A DNA stretch of 34,303 nt from Bacteroidales bacterium (GTDB taxonomy: Bacteria > Bacteroidota > Bacteroidia > Bacteroidales > P3). Where the stretch lies: contig JAFVBC010000006.1 of assembly GCA_017480185.1 (NCBI GenBank), positions 1-34,303 on the forward strand, in the 5' to 3' direction. Shown here piece by piece: positions 25,147-34,240 of the stretch. The translations under genes and the position numbers were made by a program. The notes beneath the pieces are model-generated. The model was not told the origin of the DNA. It saw only the letters and a list, made by a program, of their open reading frames with translations, and did no database searches. The number at the start of each line of letters is the position of its first letter. The first letter of the stretch is position 1.

Positions 25147-26249
25147 GATATTATGTCATTGCGGGAGAGGCCTCAGGCGATTTGCATGGCTCAATGCTTA
25201 TTAAGGCATTAAAAGATAGAGATGTCGATGCTAAGATTCGTTTTTGGGGTGGTGATGCAATGGCTGACGTGAGTGGTAAGGCTCCTGTCAAACACATTTC
25301 CGAACTGGCCATTATGGGTTTTGTAGAGGTCGTAACACACCTCCGTCAGGTTATTGGCAACATGTTTTTTTGCAAAAAAGACATCCTCTCGTTTTCACCT
25401 GATGTTGTGATTGGTGTTGATTATCCAGGCTTTAATTTGAAAATAGAGCGGTGGGCGCACCGTCGGGGAATAAAAACCGTGCATTTTATATCTCCAAATC
25501 TATGGGCGTGGAAGCAGGGACGTATAAAGCAAATGAAAGACAACCTTGATGCTCTTTGTTATATACTTCCCTTTGAGCAGGATTTTTTCAAAGTCCGCGG
25601 TATGCAGCAATCCTACTATGTTGGGCATCCTTTGGTTGATTCTGTTGGTAATTACCAAGGTACGCATCTTGACACAGGAGGGAAACCCATTATTGCACTA
25701 TTGCCTGGCAGTCGTCGTCAAGAGTTGCATCGTAGCCTACCTCTTATGGTTGAATTGGCCTCGCGACATAAAGAGTATCGGTTTATAGTAGCTGGGATGT
25801 CGTTGATAGATAGGTCGGTTTACGATAAATACATATCTACTTCGGATAATGTAGAACTGCTAATAGATCGCACTTACGACATTCTCTTATCGGCTTATGC
25901 TGCTGTGGTTTGCTCTGGTACAGCCACTCTTGAAACAGCCTTGTTCAATGTGCCGCAAGTGGTGTGTTACGCAGCTAACCCAGTCTCAATCTGCATAGCA
26001 AAGGCTTTGGTTAATAGACGTATTAAGTATATTTCACTTGTCAATCTTATTGCCGACCAACCTGTGGTAACTGAATTGCTTCAGCAGGAGTTTAATACGG
26101 CACGGCTTGAACAGGAGTTTGCGGCAATAGTAGTTAATATGGAGAGTCGGAATAGAATGCAGCAGCAATATGCTTATGTGCGTTCTCTTCTCGGAGATGG
26201 AGGGGCAGCCAACCGTGTTGCAGAGATAGTAATCAGTCTTGTGAGATGA
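25143..26249 (+). CDS. lpxB: lipid-A-disaccharide synthase
   Basis: The start is GTG at 25143, giving the canonical MRYYVIAGEASGDLHGSMLI; no upstream ATG fits. The 368-residue protein is a GT-B glycosyltransferase that joins UDP-2,3-diacylglucosamine and lipid X to make the lipid A disaccharide at the cytoplasmic face of the inner membrane. Typical motifs are PDVVIGVDYPGFNLKIE, PNLWAWKQGRIKQMK, VGHPLVDSV, IALLPGSRRQE and CSGTATLETALFNVPQVVCY. It overlaps the neighbours on both sides by 4 bp. Confidence 0.96.
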   Translation: MRYYVIAGEASGDLHGSMLIKALKDRDVDAKIRFWGGDAMADVSGKAPVKHISELAIMGFVEVVTHLRQVIGNMFFCKKDILSFSPDVVIGVDYPGFNLKIERWAHRRGIKTVHFISPNLWAWKQGRIKQMKDNLDALCYILPFEQDFFKVRGMQQSYYVGHPLVDSVGNYQGTHLDTGGKPIIALLPGSRRQELHRSLPLMVELASRHKEYRFIVAGMSLIDRSVYDKYISTSDNVELLIDRTYDILLSAYAAVVCSGTATLETALFNVPQVVCYAANPVSICIAKALVNRRIKYISLVNLIADQPVVTELLQQEFNTARLEQEFAAIVVNMESRNRMQQQYAYVRSLLGDGGAANRVAEIVISLVR

Positions 26250-27574
26250 AAAGACATATATCCATAGTACTATTATTGCTCATTTCTACAGGAGCGTTCG
26301 CCGAAAGAGTGAAAGTCCGTCTCTTTGCTGGTAACGCCATTTCTATTCTCAATGTTTCTTTTGATCTTGGTTACTACAATATTTATGCTGACGGCAATCT
26401 TTTGTTAGAGGACATGGTGGGTGATGGCCGTTCTGTACTAATTAAGGCCGAAGATAAAATGTTGCACGTCAGCGTTAATGATGACGATTATGGTCGTTTT
26501 TCGTCCGTGAGACTTGAGGCAACCGACACTGCTTGCATTCTTTGCCTAAATCCAGTGGGCTATAAACAACGTACCTACGAAGGCAACCTCCTTGTTAATA
26601 TTACCCAAACAGGCAAACTGGAACTTATTAATGACGTTGAGTTTGAGACCTATATAGCAGGAGTGGTTCAAAGCGAGATATATGGCAATTTGAGCGACAT
26701 ATTTCGCATACAAGCCATTATTTCTCGCACATGGGCTTTGCGCAACATGCAAAAACATCGTCCCGATGGCTTTAACTTTTGCGACCAAGTACACTGTCAA
26801 GCCTACAACAACCGTTGTATCCGTCCAGACATAATGCTTGGGGCAATACAAAGCAGTGGCGAAACACTGACTGATGCTGATGGGCACCTCATTGACACTC
26901 CGTTCCATTCCAACTCTGGAGGACAGACGGCTAATTCTGAGGACGTGTGGCGGGCTGCTTTGCCATATTTGAGATCTGTTCCCGATACCTTCTCGTTTCG
27001 TATGAGGCAGAGTAATTGGCAGAAGTCCATTGCAAAGGACAAATGGCTATCGTATTTCCAAAAAACACATAAAATAGACATATCGAATCCCAATAATGTA
27101 GACTCGCTTCTCCATTTTACACAGGAAAAACGGAAATCACGTCTTTTAGGGGTTCCATTGACTCGTGTACGCATTGATTTTCAACTCAAATCAACTTTTT
27201 TTTCGGTCGTGTACGATAGCGTAAAAAACGTTGTTGTGCTTATGGGTCATGGCTATGGACATGGTGTGGGATTGAGCCAAGAAGGGGCTATACGCATGGT
27301 AGGTTTGGGTATTACATACGACAGCATTTTGCTACACTACTATACCGGAGCCCTTATTCACCACGATGCTCTTACCAATACCCACTATGTAGAAAACTAT
27401 GTGTCTCAGATTGCACAAATAATTGAGGAAGACAAACAAAAACAAACCCAGGTAAGATCGAAGAAAGACGATTGGTTGGGGCGACTTTTCCGTTTGCGCG
27501 ATCGCGAGGAACGCGAAGAAATATATATCGAGTCTCAACAAGATAACGAACAAGATTGGCAATATGAATGGTAG
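26246..27574 (+). CDS. SpoIID/LytB domain-containing exported protein
   Basis: A 442-residue protein with a signal peptide (RHISIVLLLLISTGAFA) and a SpoIID/LytB domain at about residues 110-385. Motifs include FETYIAGVVQSEIYGNLSDIFRIQAIISRTWAL, HSNSGGQTANSEDVW and the C-terminal GHGYGHGVGLSQEGAIRM. SpoIID in Bacillus is a lytic transglycosylase that cleaves glycan strands; the homologues in Gram-negatives probably act on peptidoglycan too. It lacks a clear cell-wall-binding repeat. The tail (about 390-442) is charged and rich in Glu, Gln and Arg. It overlaps lpxB by 4 bp and the next gene by 11 bp. Confidence 0.88.
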   Translation: MKRHISIVLLLLISTGAFAERVKVRLFAGNAISILNVSFDLGYYNIYADGNLLLEDMVGDGRSVLIKAEDKMLHVSVNDDDYGRFSSVRLEATDTACILCLNPVGYKQRTYEGNLLVNITQTGKLELINDVEFETYIAGVVQSEIYGNLSDIFRIQAIISRTWALRNMQKHRPDGFNFCDQVHCQAYNNRCIRPDIMLGAIQSSGETLTDADGHLIDTPFHSNSGGQTANSEDVWRAALPYLRSVPDTFSFRMRQSNWQKSIAKDKWLSYFQKTHKIDISNPNNVDSLLHFTQEKRKSRLLGVPLTRVRIDFQLKSTFFSVVYDSVKNVVVLMGHGYGHGVGLSQEGAIRMVGLGITYDSILLHYYTGALIHHDALTNTHYVENYVSQIAQIIEEDKQKQTQVRSKKDDWLGRLFRLRDREEREEIYIESQQDNEQDWQYEW

Positions 27575-28145
27575 AAAACAAAGCTCAAACATTAGGCATA
27601 TTTTACATGTTATTGTTCCGTTTTTATGCGCCTTAACGCTCGCAAGTACATCTTCGGCGCAGATAAAATGGTCATCAATCTCCGAAGCCTCTAAATCAGA
27701 GGTGGGACAGATGATGTATTTAGTTGATTTTTATACCTCATGGTGCGGATATTGCAAGAAAATGGATCGCCAAACGTTCACCGATCCAGTAGTTTCAGCC
27801 ATAGTTAATGCCTACTATTATCCGGTGAAATTCAATGCTGAAAGTGAACCGGTTTTTTCATGGAATGGGGTACAATACCAGATGACAACGGGCGGTAGCC
27901 GTGGTGTACATCAGTTTGCTCAAGCAATATTGGGTCGTCAAATGGGCTTTCCTTCGTTTGCTATATTCCGACCCGACCGTTCGCTAATACAGGTAATACC
28001 AGGCTACTACCCACCAGCCGATTTTGCAAGACTACTATGGTACTTTGCCTCGGGCGATTATGAACGATACGCGTATGGTGAATACGTCAAAATCTTCGAC
28101 ACCAGAATTAGACCAGAAATGATGAAACAGCTCAAAATGAACTAA
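27564..28145 (+). CDS. thioredoxin-like exported protein
   Basis: A 193-residue protein. The basic start and the hydrophobic stretch (ILHVIVPFLCALTLASTSSA) give a signal peptide or anchor. The thioredoxin fold has the redox motif WCGYC in VDFYTSWCGYCKKMDRQTF and a cis-Pro region MGFPSFAIF. A Lys next to the CXXC and the DPVV segment resemble the DsbD-gamma/thioredoxin_7 group. It probably reduces or oxidises disulfides outside the cytoplasm. It starts inside the end of the SpoIID-domain gene (11-bp overlap), and ftsY follows after 15 bp. Confidence 0.85.
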   Translation: MNGRKQSSNIRHILHVIVPFLCALTLASTSSAQIKWSSISEASKSEVGQMMYLVDFYTSWCGYCKKMDRQTFTDPVVSAIVNAYYYPVKFNAESEPVFSWNGVQYQMTTGGSRGVHQFAQAILGRQMGFPSFAIFRPDRSLIQVIPGYYPPADFARLLWYFASGDYERYAYGEYVKIFDTRIRPEMMKQLKMN

Positions 28146-28160
28146 TCATCCACTCAGAAA

Positions 28161-29114
28161 ATGGGACTTTTTAGCAGAAAAAATAAGATTGAAGAACGCG
28201 AAACTCTTAGTCGCGGTTTAACTAAAACCAAAGAGAACTTCTTCGCTAAACTTGCCCGTAGTATTGTGGGTAAAAACACTGTTGACGATGATGTTCTCGA
28301 CAGTCTTGAAGAGACCCTTATTGGTGCCGATGTGGGGGTTGACACAACCCTTAAAATCATAGCCAGTCTTCAAGAACGTATCCGTCGCGACCGTTATATT
28401 AGCACTGCCGAGCTTAATGGTATTTTGCGTGCCGAGACGGCACAGCTGCTGCATCAAGCACAGGGATCGTTGCCTGCATCATTTTCAGATCCATTGTCGG
28501 GTAAGCCCTACGTGGTACTTGTGGTGGGTGTTAACGGTGTGGGAAAGACTACCACTATAGCCAAACTCGCATATCAATATAAGCAGGCAGGACGTAGTGT
28601 TATGCTTGGCGCAGCCGATACATTCCGAGCCGCTGCTGTTGAACAATTACAGTTGTGGGCGGATCGCGTGGGTGTCCCCATTGTGCAACAAGGTATGAAT
28701 GCAGATCCTGCTTCAGTGGCTTATGATACTCTGCAGTCGGCCATATCAAAACAAATTGATGTGGTCATCATAGATACTGCCGGTCGTTTACACAACAAGA
28801 TAGGTCTTATGAATGAGTTGGGTAAGATAAAAAAAGTGATGCAAAAACTTATGCCCGATGCACCTCATGAGATACTGTTAGTACTTGATGCTTCAACTGG
28901 GCAGAATGCAATTGAACAAGCCCGACAATTCACTGAAGCAACCGATGTCAATGCTTTAGCGCTCACCAAACTTGACGGTACGGCCAAGGGCGGAGTGGTG
29001 CTTGCTGTGGCCGACCGCTTCAATATTCCCGTACGCTATATTGGGCTCGGTGAGGGCATGGCCGACTTGCAACTATTCAACCCAGACGAGTTTGTTGACG
29101 CTCTCTTTGCTTAA
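28161..29114 (+). CDS. ftsY: signal recognition particle receptor FtsY
   Basis: A 317-residue SRP GTPase. The G1 motif is GVNGVGKTTTIAKLA, the insertion-box motif DTFRAAAVEQL, G3 is DTAGR and G4 TKLDGTAKGG. The N-domain is a short four-helix bundle; there is no long acidic A domain, as is usual in Bacteroidota. It delivers ribosomes with membrane-protein nascent chains to the Sec channel with Ffh. The last gene of the overlapping run; the next, rimO, is about 148 bp away. Confidence 0.96.
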   Translation: MGLFSRKNKIEERETLSRGLTKTKENFFAKLARSIVGKNTVDDDVLDSLEETLIGADVGVDTTLKIIASLQERIRRDRYISTAELNGILRAETAQLLHQAQGSLPASFSDPLSGKPYVVLVVGVNGVGKTTTIAKLAYQYKQAGRSVMLGAADTFRAAAVEQLQLWADRVGVPIVQQGMNADPASVAYDTLQSAISKQIDVVIIDTAGRLHNKIGLMNELGKIKKVMQKLMPDAPHEILLVLDASTGQNAIEQARQFTEATDVNALALTKLDGTAKGGVVLAVADRFNIPVRYIGLGEGMADLQLFNPDEFVDALFA

Positions 29115-29262
29115 TCATCAAGCCTATAATCTCAAGAAATAAGAAGTGAACAGAAAGTTTTTTTTTCTGGCCATACTTTGATTGTACTGACACGATTCAT
29201 TGTTTCCTTTTAGGCAATTGTACTTTTCCCATTTCGTGGAATATCCATCGAAACTTCATGCC

Positions 29263-30591
29263 ATGAATATAAATATTATCACTCTCGGTTGCTCAAAAAA
29301 CACTGTAGATAGCGAAAAATTAGCTGGGGCACTACGCACCGCTGGGCATATTGTATATTTCGATCGCACTCGCAACGACTGTCCCGTAGCCATAGTCAAC
29401 ACGTGTGGCTTTATTGGGGATGCCAAGGAAGAATCGATAGGGGTACTGCTGGCGCAGATTGCGGCAAAAAAACGTGTGCGTACGGCACGCCACATTATAG
29501 CAGTGGGCTGTTTGGTTGAGCGCTACAAAGAGGAATTGGCCACCGAGATGCCCGAGATTGATGGTTGGTATGGAACAAAGGAACAGGATGCCATATTGGA
29601 TAAAATAAAAGAAATATCGAAAAACATAGGACAATCTGAAAGTTCAGAGAGCTCCTTGATACCAAGTATTAGGCAGTTATCAACCCCTCGTCACTATGCT
29701 TATCTGAAGATTTCAGAAGGATGCGACCGTCGCTGTTCCTATTGCGCCATACCCCTCATACGTGGTTCTCACACCTCGCGTCCCATCGAAGAATTGGTAG
29801 ACGAGGCAAAACAATTGGTTTTACAAGGTGTTAAGGAATTGATAATCATTGCGCAGGATACTACGTATTATGGCGTTGACCTCTACCATAGACGCGCACT
29901 GCCTCAATTGCTCGAAGCCCTTGCCACACAGAGCGGTGCTCAATGGATTCGCCTTCACTACACCTATCCAGCATCTTTCCCTCTTGAAGTACTTGATGTA
30001 ATGGCGCGATATGACAACATTTGCCACTACATAGATATACCATTACAGCATATAAACAGCCGTATTCTGCACTCAATGCAACGTGGTATTGATCGAGAAG
30101 GTACGCTCGCCTTGATTGATACTATACGCCATAAACTGCCAGATGTTGCTATCCGTACTACTCTCATTGTTGGTTATCCTGGCGAGACGGAGTCCGACTT
30201 CAACGAATTGCTACAATTCGTCAAGCAGGCTCGTTTCGACCGCATGGGCTGTTTTGCCTACTCTGCCGAGGAGGGTACTGCAGCTGAAGCATTGGAAGAT
30301 ACTGTTGACGATGATGAAAAGCAACGTCGAGTGAGCGTTTTGATGGAAGCACAAGAGCAAATATCGTTGCAACACAATCAGCAACGTGTTGGTCGTAAAT
30401 GTCGTGTGTTGATAGATAGGCGTGAGGCCGACTACTGGATTGGTCGCACGGAATACGATAGCCCTGAAGTTGACGATGAGGTGTTAATATCCTGTGCCTC
30501 GATGCCTGATGTGAAGCAGGGCGATTTCGTCGTAGTCGAAATAACAGCTGCTTTAGAGAACGACCTTTTTGCTCAACCTATAGATAAATAA
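29263..30591 (+). CDS. rimO: ribosomal protein uS12 methylthiotransferase
   Basis: The ATG at 29263 (442 residues) gives the normal start MNINIITLGCSKNTVDSEKL; an alternative upstream start would add 21 residues. RimO attaches a methylthio group to the conserved Asp of ribosomal protein S12. The MTTase domain has its three Cys at 10, 48 and 83; the radical SAM site is C154-xxx-C158-xx-C161 (CDRRCSYCAIP). The C-terminal TRAM domain (about 375-440) binds RNA or protein. The protein is cytoplasmic. The 148-bp gap before it includes a nine- or ten-base T-run. Confidence 0.95.
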   Translation: MNINIITLGCSKNTVDSEKLAGALRTAGHIVYFDRTRNDCPVAIVNTCGFIGDAKEESIGVLLAQIAAKKRVRTARHIIAVGCLVERYKEELATEMPEIDGWYGTKEQDAILDKIKEISKNIGQSESSESSLIPSIRQLSTPRHYAYLKISEGCDRRCSYCAIPLIRGSHTSRPIEELVDEAKQLVLQGVKELIIIAQDTTYYGVDLYHRRALPQLLEALATQSGAQWIRLHYTYPASFPLEVLDVMARYDNICHYIDIPLQHINSRILHSMQRGIDREGTLALIDTIRHKLPDVAIRTTLIVGYPGETESDFNELLQFVKQARFDRMGCFAYSAEEGTAAEALEDTVDDDEKQRRVSVLMEAQEQISLQHNQQRVGRKCRVLIDRREADYWIGRTEYDSPEVDDEVLISCASMPDVKQGDFVVVEITAALENDLFAQPIDK

Positions 30592-30694
30592 CCGATCTTG
30601 TTTTTGAAAGCAAGTTGCCATACATCAACGGATACAATATCAAAGATTGTTCGCCGTACAAATTAAAAGCAAGCCATTTTTATGGCAAAAAATG

Positions 30695-30725
30695 TTTCTC
30701 TATTCTTGCAAAAGATGTAAATTTG
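30695..30725 (+). promoter_or_regulatory. probable purA promoter
   Basis: TTTC (30695-30698) then 19 bp and TAAATTTG (30718-30725) resemble the Bacteroidota -33/-7 pair (TTTG/TAnnTTTG), with one change in the upstream box. It lies 123 bp upstream of the purA ATG, leaving a leader of about 115 bases. Confidence 0.65.
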
Positions 30726-30848
30726 CATCGCTTATATAGTTGACCAAACTTTACGTGGTTGGGCACGCGCTTCCGTCGGCAAAAAAAAAGATGCTGTGTG
30801 TTGAGGAAAGTTTGGTGCAGAGCGAATCGGATAGTTAATATACATACA

Positions 30849-32147
30849 ATGACCAAGATAGACGTACTTTTAGGACTACAATGGGGTGATGAGGGTAAAG
30901 GTAAGATTGTTGATGTGCTTACCCCCGATTACGACGTTATAGCGCGCTTTCAAGGTGGCCCCAATGCGGGACACACTTTGGAATTTAATGGCATTAAGCA
31001 CGTGCTCCATATAATTCCTTCTGGCATATTCCATCAAAACAAAACCAATCTCATTGGTAATGGTGTGTTGATAGAACCGTGTATTTTTGAAAGTGAGATA
31101 CGTGCCTTGAACGAGAAGAATGTTGATGCCACGCAAAACTTGCTCATCTCGAAAAAAGCCCACTTGATTCTGCCTACACACCGCATGATGGACGCGGCCA
31201 ATGAGCAGGCTAAAGGGAACATGAAGATAGGGTCAACATTGAAGGGTATAGGTCCTGCTTATACCGACAAGATTGCGCGTTCGGGACTTCGTGTGGGCGA
31301 CATCTTGGCTTCCGATTTTCGTGAGCGTTTCGAACTGCTTAAAGAACAGCATATTCGCATGGCCAAAACGCTCAATTTCAATGTCGATGCTTTCTGTATC
31401 GATGGTTTATCACTCGATCAGTACGAGCAGCGTTGGATGGCGTCGCTCGATACTCTGAAACAATTCCGTTTTGTCAACAGTGAGTATTACATCAATCAGT
31501 GTTTGCGCGAAAATAAGCGAGTGCTTGCTGAAGGTGCTCAAGCCATGATGCTCGACATTGATTTTGGCACCTACCCATTTGTTACCTCCAGTAACACCAT
31601 TACGGCTGGTGTATGCACTGGACTTGGCGTGGCACCGTCATCGATTGGCAAAGTGATGGGAATCACTAAAGCCTACTGTACACGTGTGGGTGCGGGTCCT
31701 TTCCCGACAGAATTGTTCGACACCATCGGACAACAACTATGCGAACAAGGACATGAATATGGTGCAACTACAGGACGTGCACGCCGTTGCGGTTGGATAG
31801 ATATGCCAGCTCTGCGTTACGCCTGTATGATTAATGGCGTAACCGAACTCTTTGTTACTAAAGCCGACGTTATGAACGACTTCGACACGGTTAATATGTG
31901 TGTTGCCTACGACATCGATGGCCGTACTACGGATGAAATACCGTTTGAGTACAACACCGTGCCAATTCATCCGCAGTTGAAGCCCTTTGAGGGATGGAAA
32001 CAATCGCTGCAAGGCATTAAGCGTTATGCAGACCTTCCAAAAAATCTGCGCGCATTCCTGGGCGCTATAGAGCAGCAAACGGGGGTGATAATAGCCGCCG
32101 TAAGCATAAGCCCCGATCGTCAAGACGTACTCTTTCAGAACAAATAA
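30849..32147 (+). CDS. purA: adenylosuccinate synthetase
   Basis: The start is the ATG at 30849 (432 residues), which gives the expected MTKIDVLLGLQWGDEGKGKIVD; a longer frame starting at 30759 adds an Arg-rich tail without family support. PurA joins aspartate to IMP using GTP, the first step to AMP. Motifs visible: GDEGKGK (P-loop), FQGGPNAGHTL, GSTLKGIGPAYTDKIAR, TGRARRCGWID and FVTKADVMNDFDTVNMC. Length is normal. The gene appears to have its own promoter. Confidence 0.96.
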   Translation: MTKIDVLLGLQWGDEGKGKIVDVLTPDYDVIARFQGGPNAGHTLEFNGIKHVLHIIPSGIFHQNKTNLIGNGVLIEPCIFESEIRALNEKNVDATQNLLISKKAHLILPTHRMMDAANEQAKGNMKIGSTLKGIGPAYTDKIARSGLRVGDILASDFRERFELLKEQHIRMAKTLNFNVDAFCIDGLSLDQYEQRWMASLDTLKQFRFVNSEYYINQCLRENKRVLAEGAQAMMLDIDFGTYPFVTSSNTITAGVCTGLGVAPSSIGKVMGITKAYCTRVGAGPFPTELFDTIGQQLCEQGHEYGATTGRARRCGWIDMPALRYACMINGVTELFVTKADVMNDFDTVNMCVAYDIDGRTTDEIPFEYNTVPIHPQLKPFEGWKQSLQGIKRYADLPKNLRAFLGAIEQQTGVIIAAVSISPDRQDVLFQNK

Positions 32148-32244
32148 AAAGTGTAGCAGCGAAAAGAAACGCCTTGAGTACACTTAAATAAAGTCGAAAA
32201 CCCCAAATAGAAATCGGCATTCATAAAACCAAACAGCGAGAACC

Positions 32245-33291
32245 ATGAAAAAACTCATCTTCATCCTGTTGGCCGCGCTCCCTCTGGTAGCCACATCGCA
32301 AACAAAAGTCAAGGAAACGGCGGTCCCCCGTTCGGTGATTCTTGCCCTTGAGAAAACCTACGATTCGTACAAGGTACGTACCTGGTATCAAGCTCCAGGA
32401 CAATACATAGCCGAACTGGTTGTTGATGGCCAGAACGGTCGAAGTTACTTCACTGCAGGTGGCGACTGGCAGTACTCTGCATTTCCTGTCAAAGAGTCAG
32501 AATGCCCCACGCTGATGAATACCTATTTTGTCAACAACTACCCCGGTTATCGCATACGTCTAATTGAGTATGTCGAGGAAATGAATGGCGATAACTACTA
32601 TCGTATGACTATTGCCAAGAAAGGTATTGGTGAAGCCGACTGTGAGATGATCTTTGACACCCGTGGGAAATTGATGAAGAGCAATGCTCCAGACCCCGAT
32701 GCGGTGAAACGCGACTACTATACCCATAACAATCCCGATGCTTCGGAGGCTAAAATTACCGAAAAAACTGGTACTGAGACAAGTCGTCAGCGCACTCGTC
32801 CAGCACCAAAGGTAGACCAGCCACAGACCCAAAAGTTTGAACCGAGTGATAAGATTGTGGCCGATTTCTCGAAATCGTATGGCAAACGTGTTGTTGCAGG
32901 ACCTGAGTGGGTAGAACGCAACGAGGAATATGCCGTAGCCTACTACACCAATAACCAAAAGGTAAAGATGGAGGCCGTTTACCAAATCTCCAACGATGCT
33001 CCTGTCATGACAGGTAAACTGCTCGCCAAAGACCGCTACAATAGTACCATTCTGAAATACATTGAAGAGAAATTCAATGGTGAAAAATATAAAATTGAAA
33101 AAATGGTGGTCTACGAATTCAACTCAAAGTATAGGGTCAATGGTAAAAAACCAAAACCTTACACCTACGTTGTGGTTAGCCAGAAAGTTAAGGGAAGTAA
33201 AGAGTTGAAATACACACGCCTCGAATTTGATAGCAGTGGGCAGTTCACAGGCCTTTTGGCTCAGCCACTTGATGAACGCGATGTGCAATAG
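32245..33291 (+). CDS. periplasmic PepSY-like (BLIP-like) protein
   Basis: A 348-residue exported protein with signal peptide MKKLIFILLAALPLVATSQ. It appears to hold two PepSY-like/beta-lactamase-inhibitor-like folds (about residues 22-135 and 200-335), separated by a Pro/Thr/Gln-rich linker (about 170-200). Each has the pattern of a helix followed by an antiparallel sheet (e.g. NNYPGYRIRLIEYVEEMNGDNYYRMTIAKKG). Proteins of this type are common in Bacteroidota and their function is mostly unknown. It lies 97 bp after purA and could be read from the same transcript. Confidence 0.75.
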   Translation: MKKLIFILLAALPLVATSQTKVKETAVPRSVILALEKTYDSYKVRTWYQAPGQYIAELVVDGQNGRSYFTAGGDWQYSAFPVKESECPTLMNTYFVNNYPGYRIRLIEYVEEMNGDNYYRMTIAKKGIGEADCEMIFDTRGKLMKSNAPDPDAVKRDYYTHNNPDASEAKITEKTGTETSRQRTRPAPKVDQPQTQKFEPSDKIVADFSKSYGKRVVAGPEWVERNEEYAVAYYTNNQKVKMEAVYQISNDAPVMTGKLLAKDRYNSTILKYIEEKFNGEKYKIEKMVVYEFNSKYRVNGKKPKPYTYVVVSQKVKGSKELKYTRLEFDSSGQFTGLLAQPLDERDVQ

Positions 33292-33337
33292 CCCCCTACT
33301 TTGATTTAGTCAATTATTTCCCCAACAAGAGCGGGAA

Positions 33338-33404
33338 TATTAGCAATCTCGTTGTCATAATGCGCCCCACCACTTTGCGCATTATGACAATGAGATTGCT
33401 AATA
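33338..33404. repeat. 28-bp-stem inverted repeat
   Basis: Arms 33338-33365 and 33377-33404 are inverted copies with a single exception (G-U in plus-strand RNA) and an 11-base loop (cccaccacttt). The stem is long and mixed in base composition and has no following T-run, so it is unlike a standard terminator, though it begins 47 bp after a gene stop. It may be a small palindromic element or a cruciform. Confidence 0.85.
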
Positions 33405-33595
33405 GTATACGGCATATTGTGCTTCTTTTCCACTGGCAACTTCCTCACAAAAGATGTGGTCTTGAAAAAAAATAGATAGAGTAGTGAACCGGAAATGCTA
33501 TCTGCATAATATGTTGGAGGGGGATGATGTGGCAAAAAACAAGAAAAATATTCTAAATGATATGATATACTAATTATCTGTTAAACAATATATTA

Positions 33596-33613
33596 CCCCC
33601 CCCCAAAAAAAAA
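33596..33613. repeat. C9-A9 homopolymer pair
   Basis: Nine C (33596-33604) directly followed by nine A (33605-33613). The tract is 31 bp upstream of the -33 box of the promoter at 33644-33674. Such runs slip easily during replication, so the length may differ between cells or reads. Confidence 0.8.
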
Positions 33614-33643
33614 TGATCTTGTGCCGAAAGGGTATGATTATAG

Positions 33644-33674
33644 TTTGGCTACTATGCTTTTTTGTTTACCTTTG
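33644..33674 (+). promoter_or_regulatory. near-perfect Bacteroidota promoter
   Basis: TTTG (33644-33647), a 19-bp spacer and TACCTTTG (33667-33674) match the Bacteroidota primary sigma consensus TTTG-N19-TAnnTTTG at every fixed base. It lies 104 bp upstream of the ATG at 33779, so it should drive that gene. Confidence 0.85.
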
Positions 33675-33778
33675 CGCTCACAAACACACAGAGCGGGCAT
33701 TCGGAATTTATGGGGTCTATTTCGGGTGTACGCTGAATTAGGAGTATAGATCCCACCACACTGTAAAAATATACAATT

Positions 33779-34240
33779 ATGCCAATTGGAGTAGCCTCAG
33801 CACTCGGATCAGTGATTGCCATAGCAGCAACACTCGTCATTTACCTCATGATCATGCCCGCAAGTAAACGCGAAACGCTCAGTCCATTTCTTAAATGGCT
33901 GCACGACTTCTTTAATTTCAAGACACTTTGGCTTGAGAAAATACTTAAAGCCATCTATGTTTTGGCCACAATGTTCATTGTCTGTACGGGTGTAATGTTT
34001 CTTTTCACGGTTGAAAAAACGTGGGGCGAAACGCATTGGATGGGTGGCTACGGATTTCTTATGATTATCTTAGGCCCTATAGCCCTACGTATTCTTTACG
34101 AGGCTATCATGCTCTTTATTATTCTTGTGCGCAATTCTGGAGAGATTAACAACAAACTCTCCTGCAAGGGAAACGAAGAGAGACGTTTTGAAAAGACTTT
34201 TGAAAAGAATACGGAAGACCAAACAAGCAACATGCAATGA
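33779..34240 (+). CDS. DUF4282-like small membrane protein
   Basis: A 153-residue protein with three hydrophobic segments (about residues 6-27, 57-79 and 90-120), a short FFNFKTLWLEKILKAIYVLAT segment before the second, and a charged, Glu/Lys/Asn-rich tail of about 30 residues. The arrangement (FF-F before the helix, then GPIALRILYEAIMLFIILVRN-type ending) resembles DUF4282 membrane proteins; I am not certain of the match. It probably sits in the inner membrane with a cytoplasmic tail. Function unknown. It is preceded by the promoter at 33644-33674. Confidence 0.65.
   Translation: MPIGVASALGSVIAIAATLVIYLMIMPASKRETLSPFLKWLHDFFNFKTLWLEKILKAIYVLATMFIVCTGVMFLFTVEKTWGETHWMGGYGFLMIILGPIALRILYEAIMLFIILVRNSGEINNKLSCKGNEERRFEKTFEKNTEDQTSNMQ

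Larger units (their letters stand above)
33292..33778. other. 487-bp intergenic region
   Basis: No gene is seen. The stretch holds a 28-bp-stem hairpin (33338-33404), a homopolymer pair C9-A9 (33596-33613) and a promoter (33644-33674), each listed separately. The remainder is AT-rich; a short minus-strand frame at 33314-33535 runs through the hairpin and is not credible as a gene. Confidence 0.7.

Noticed and set aside
30673..30686. Small hairpin gccat-tttt-atggc upstream of purA
   Set aside because: Only 5 bp with an AT loop; such stems are frequent by chance and no purine riboswitch features are visible.
33314..33535. 73-codon open frame on the minus strand
   Set aside because: Runs through the 28-bp-stem inverted repeat and lacks domain character or promoter context.
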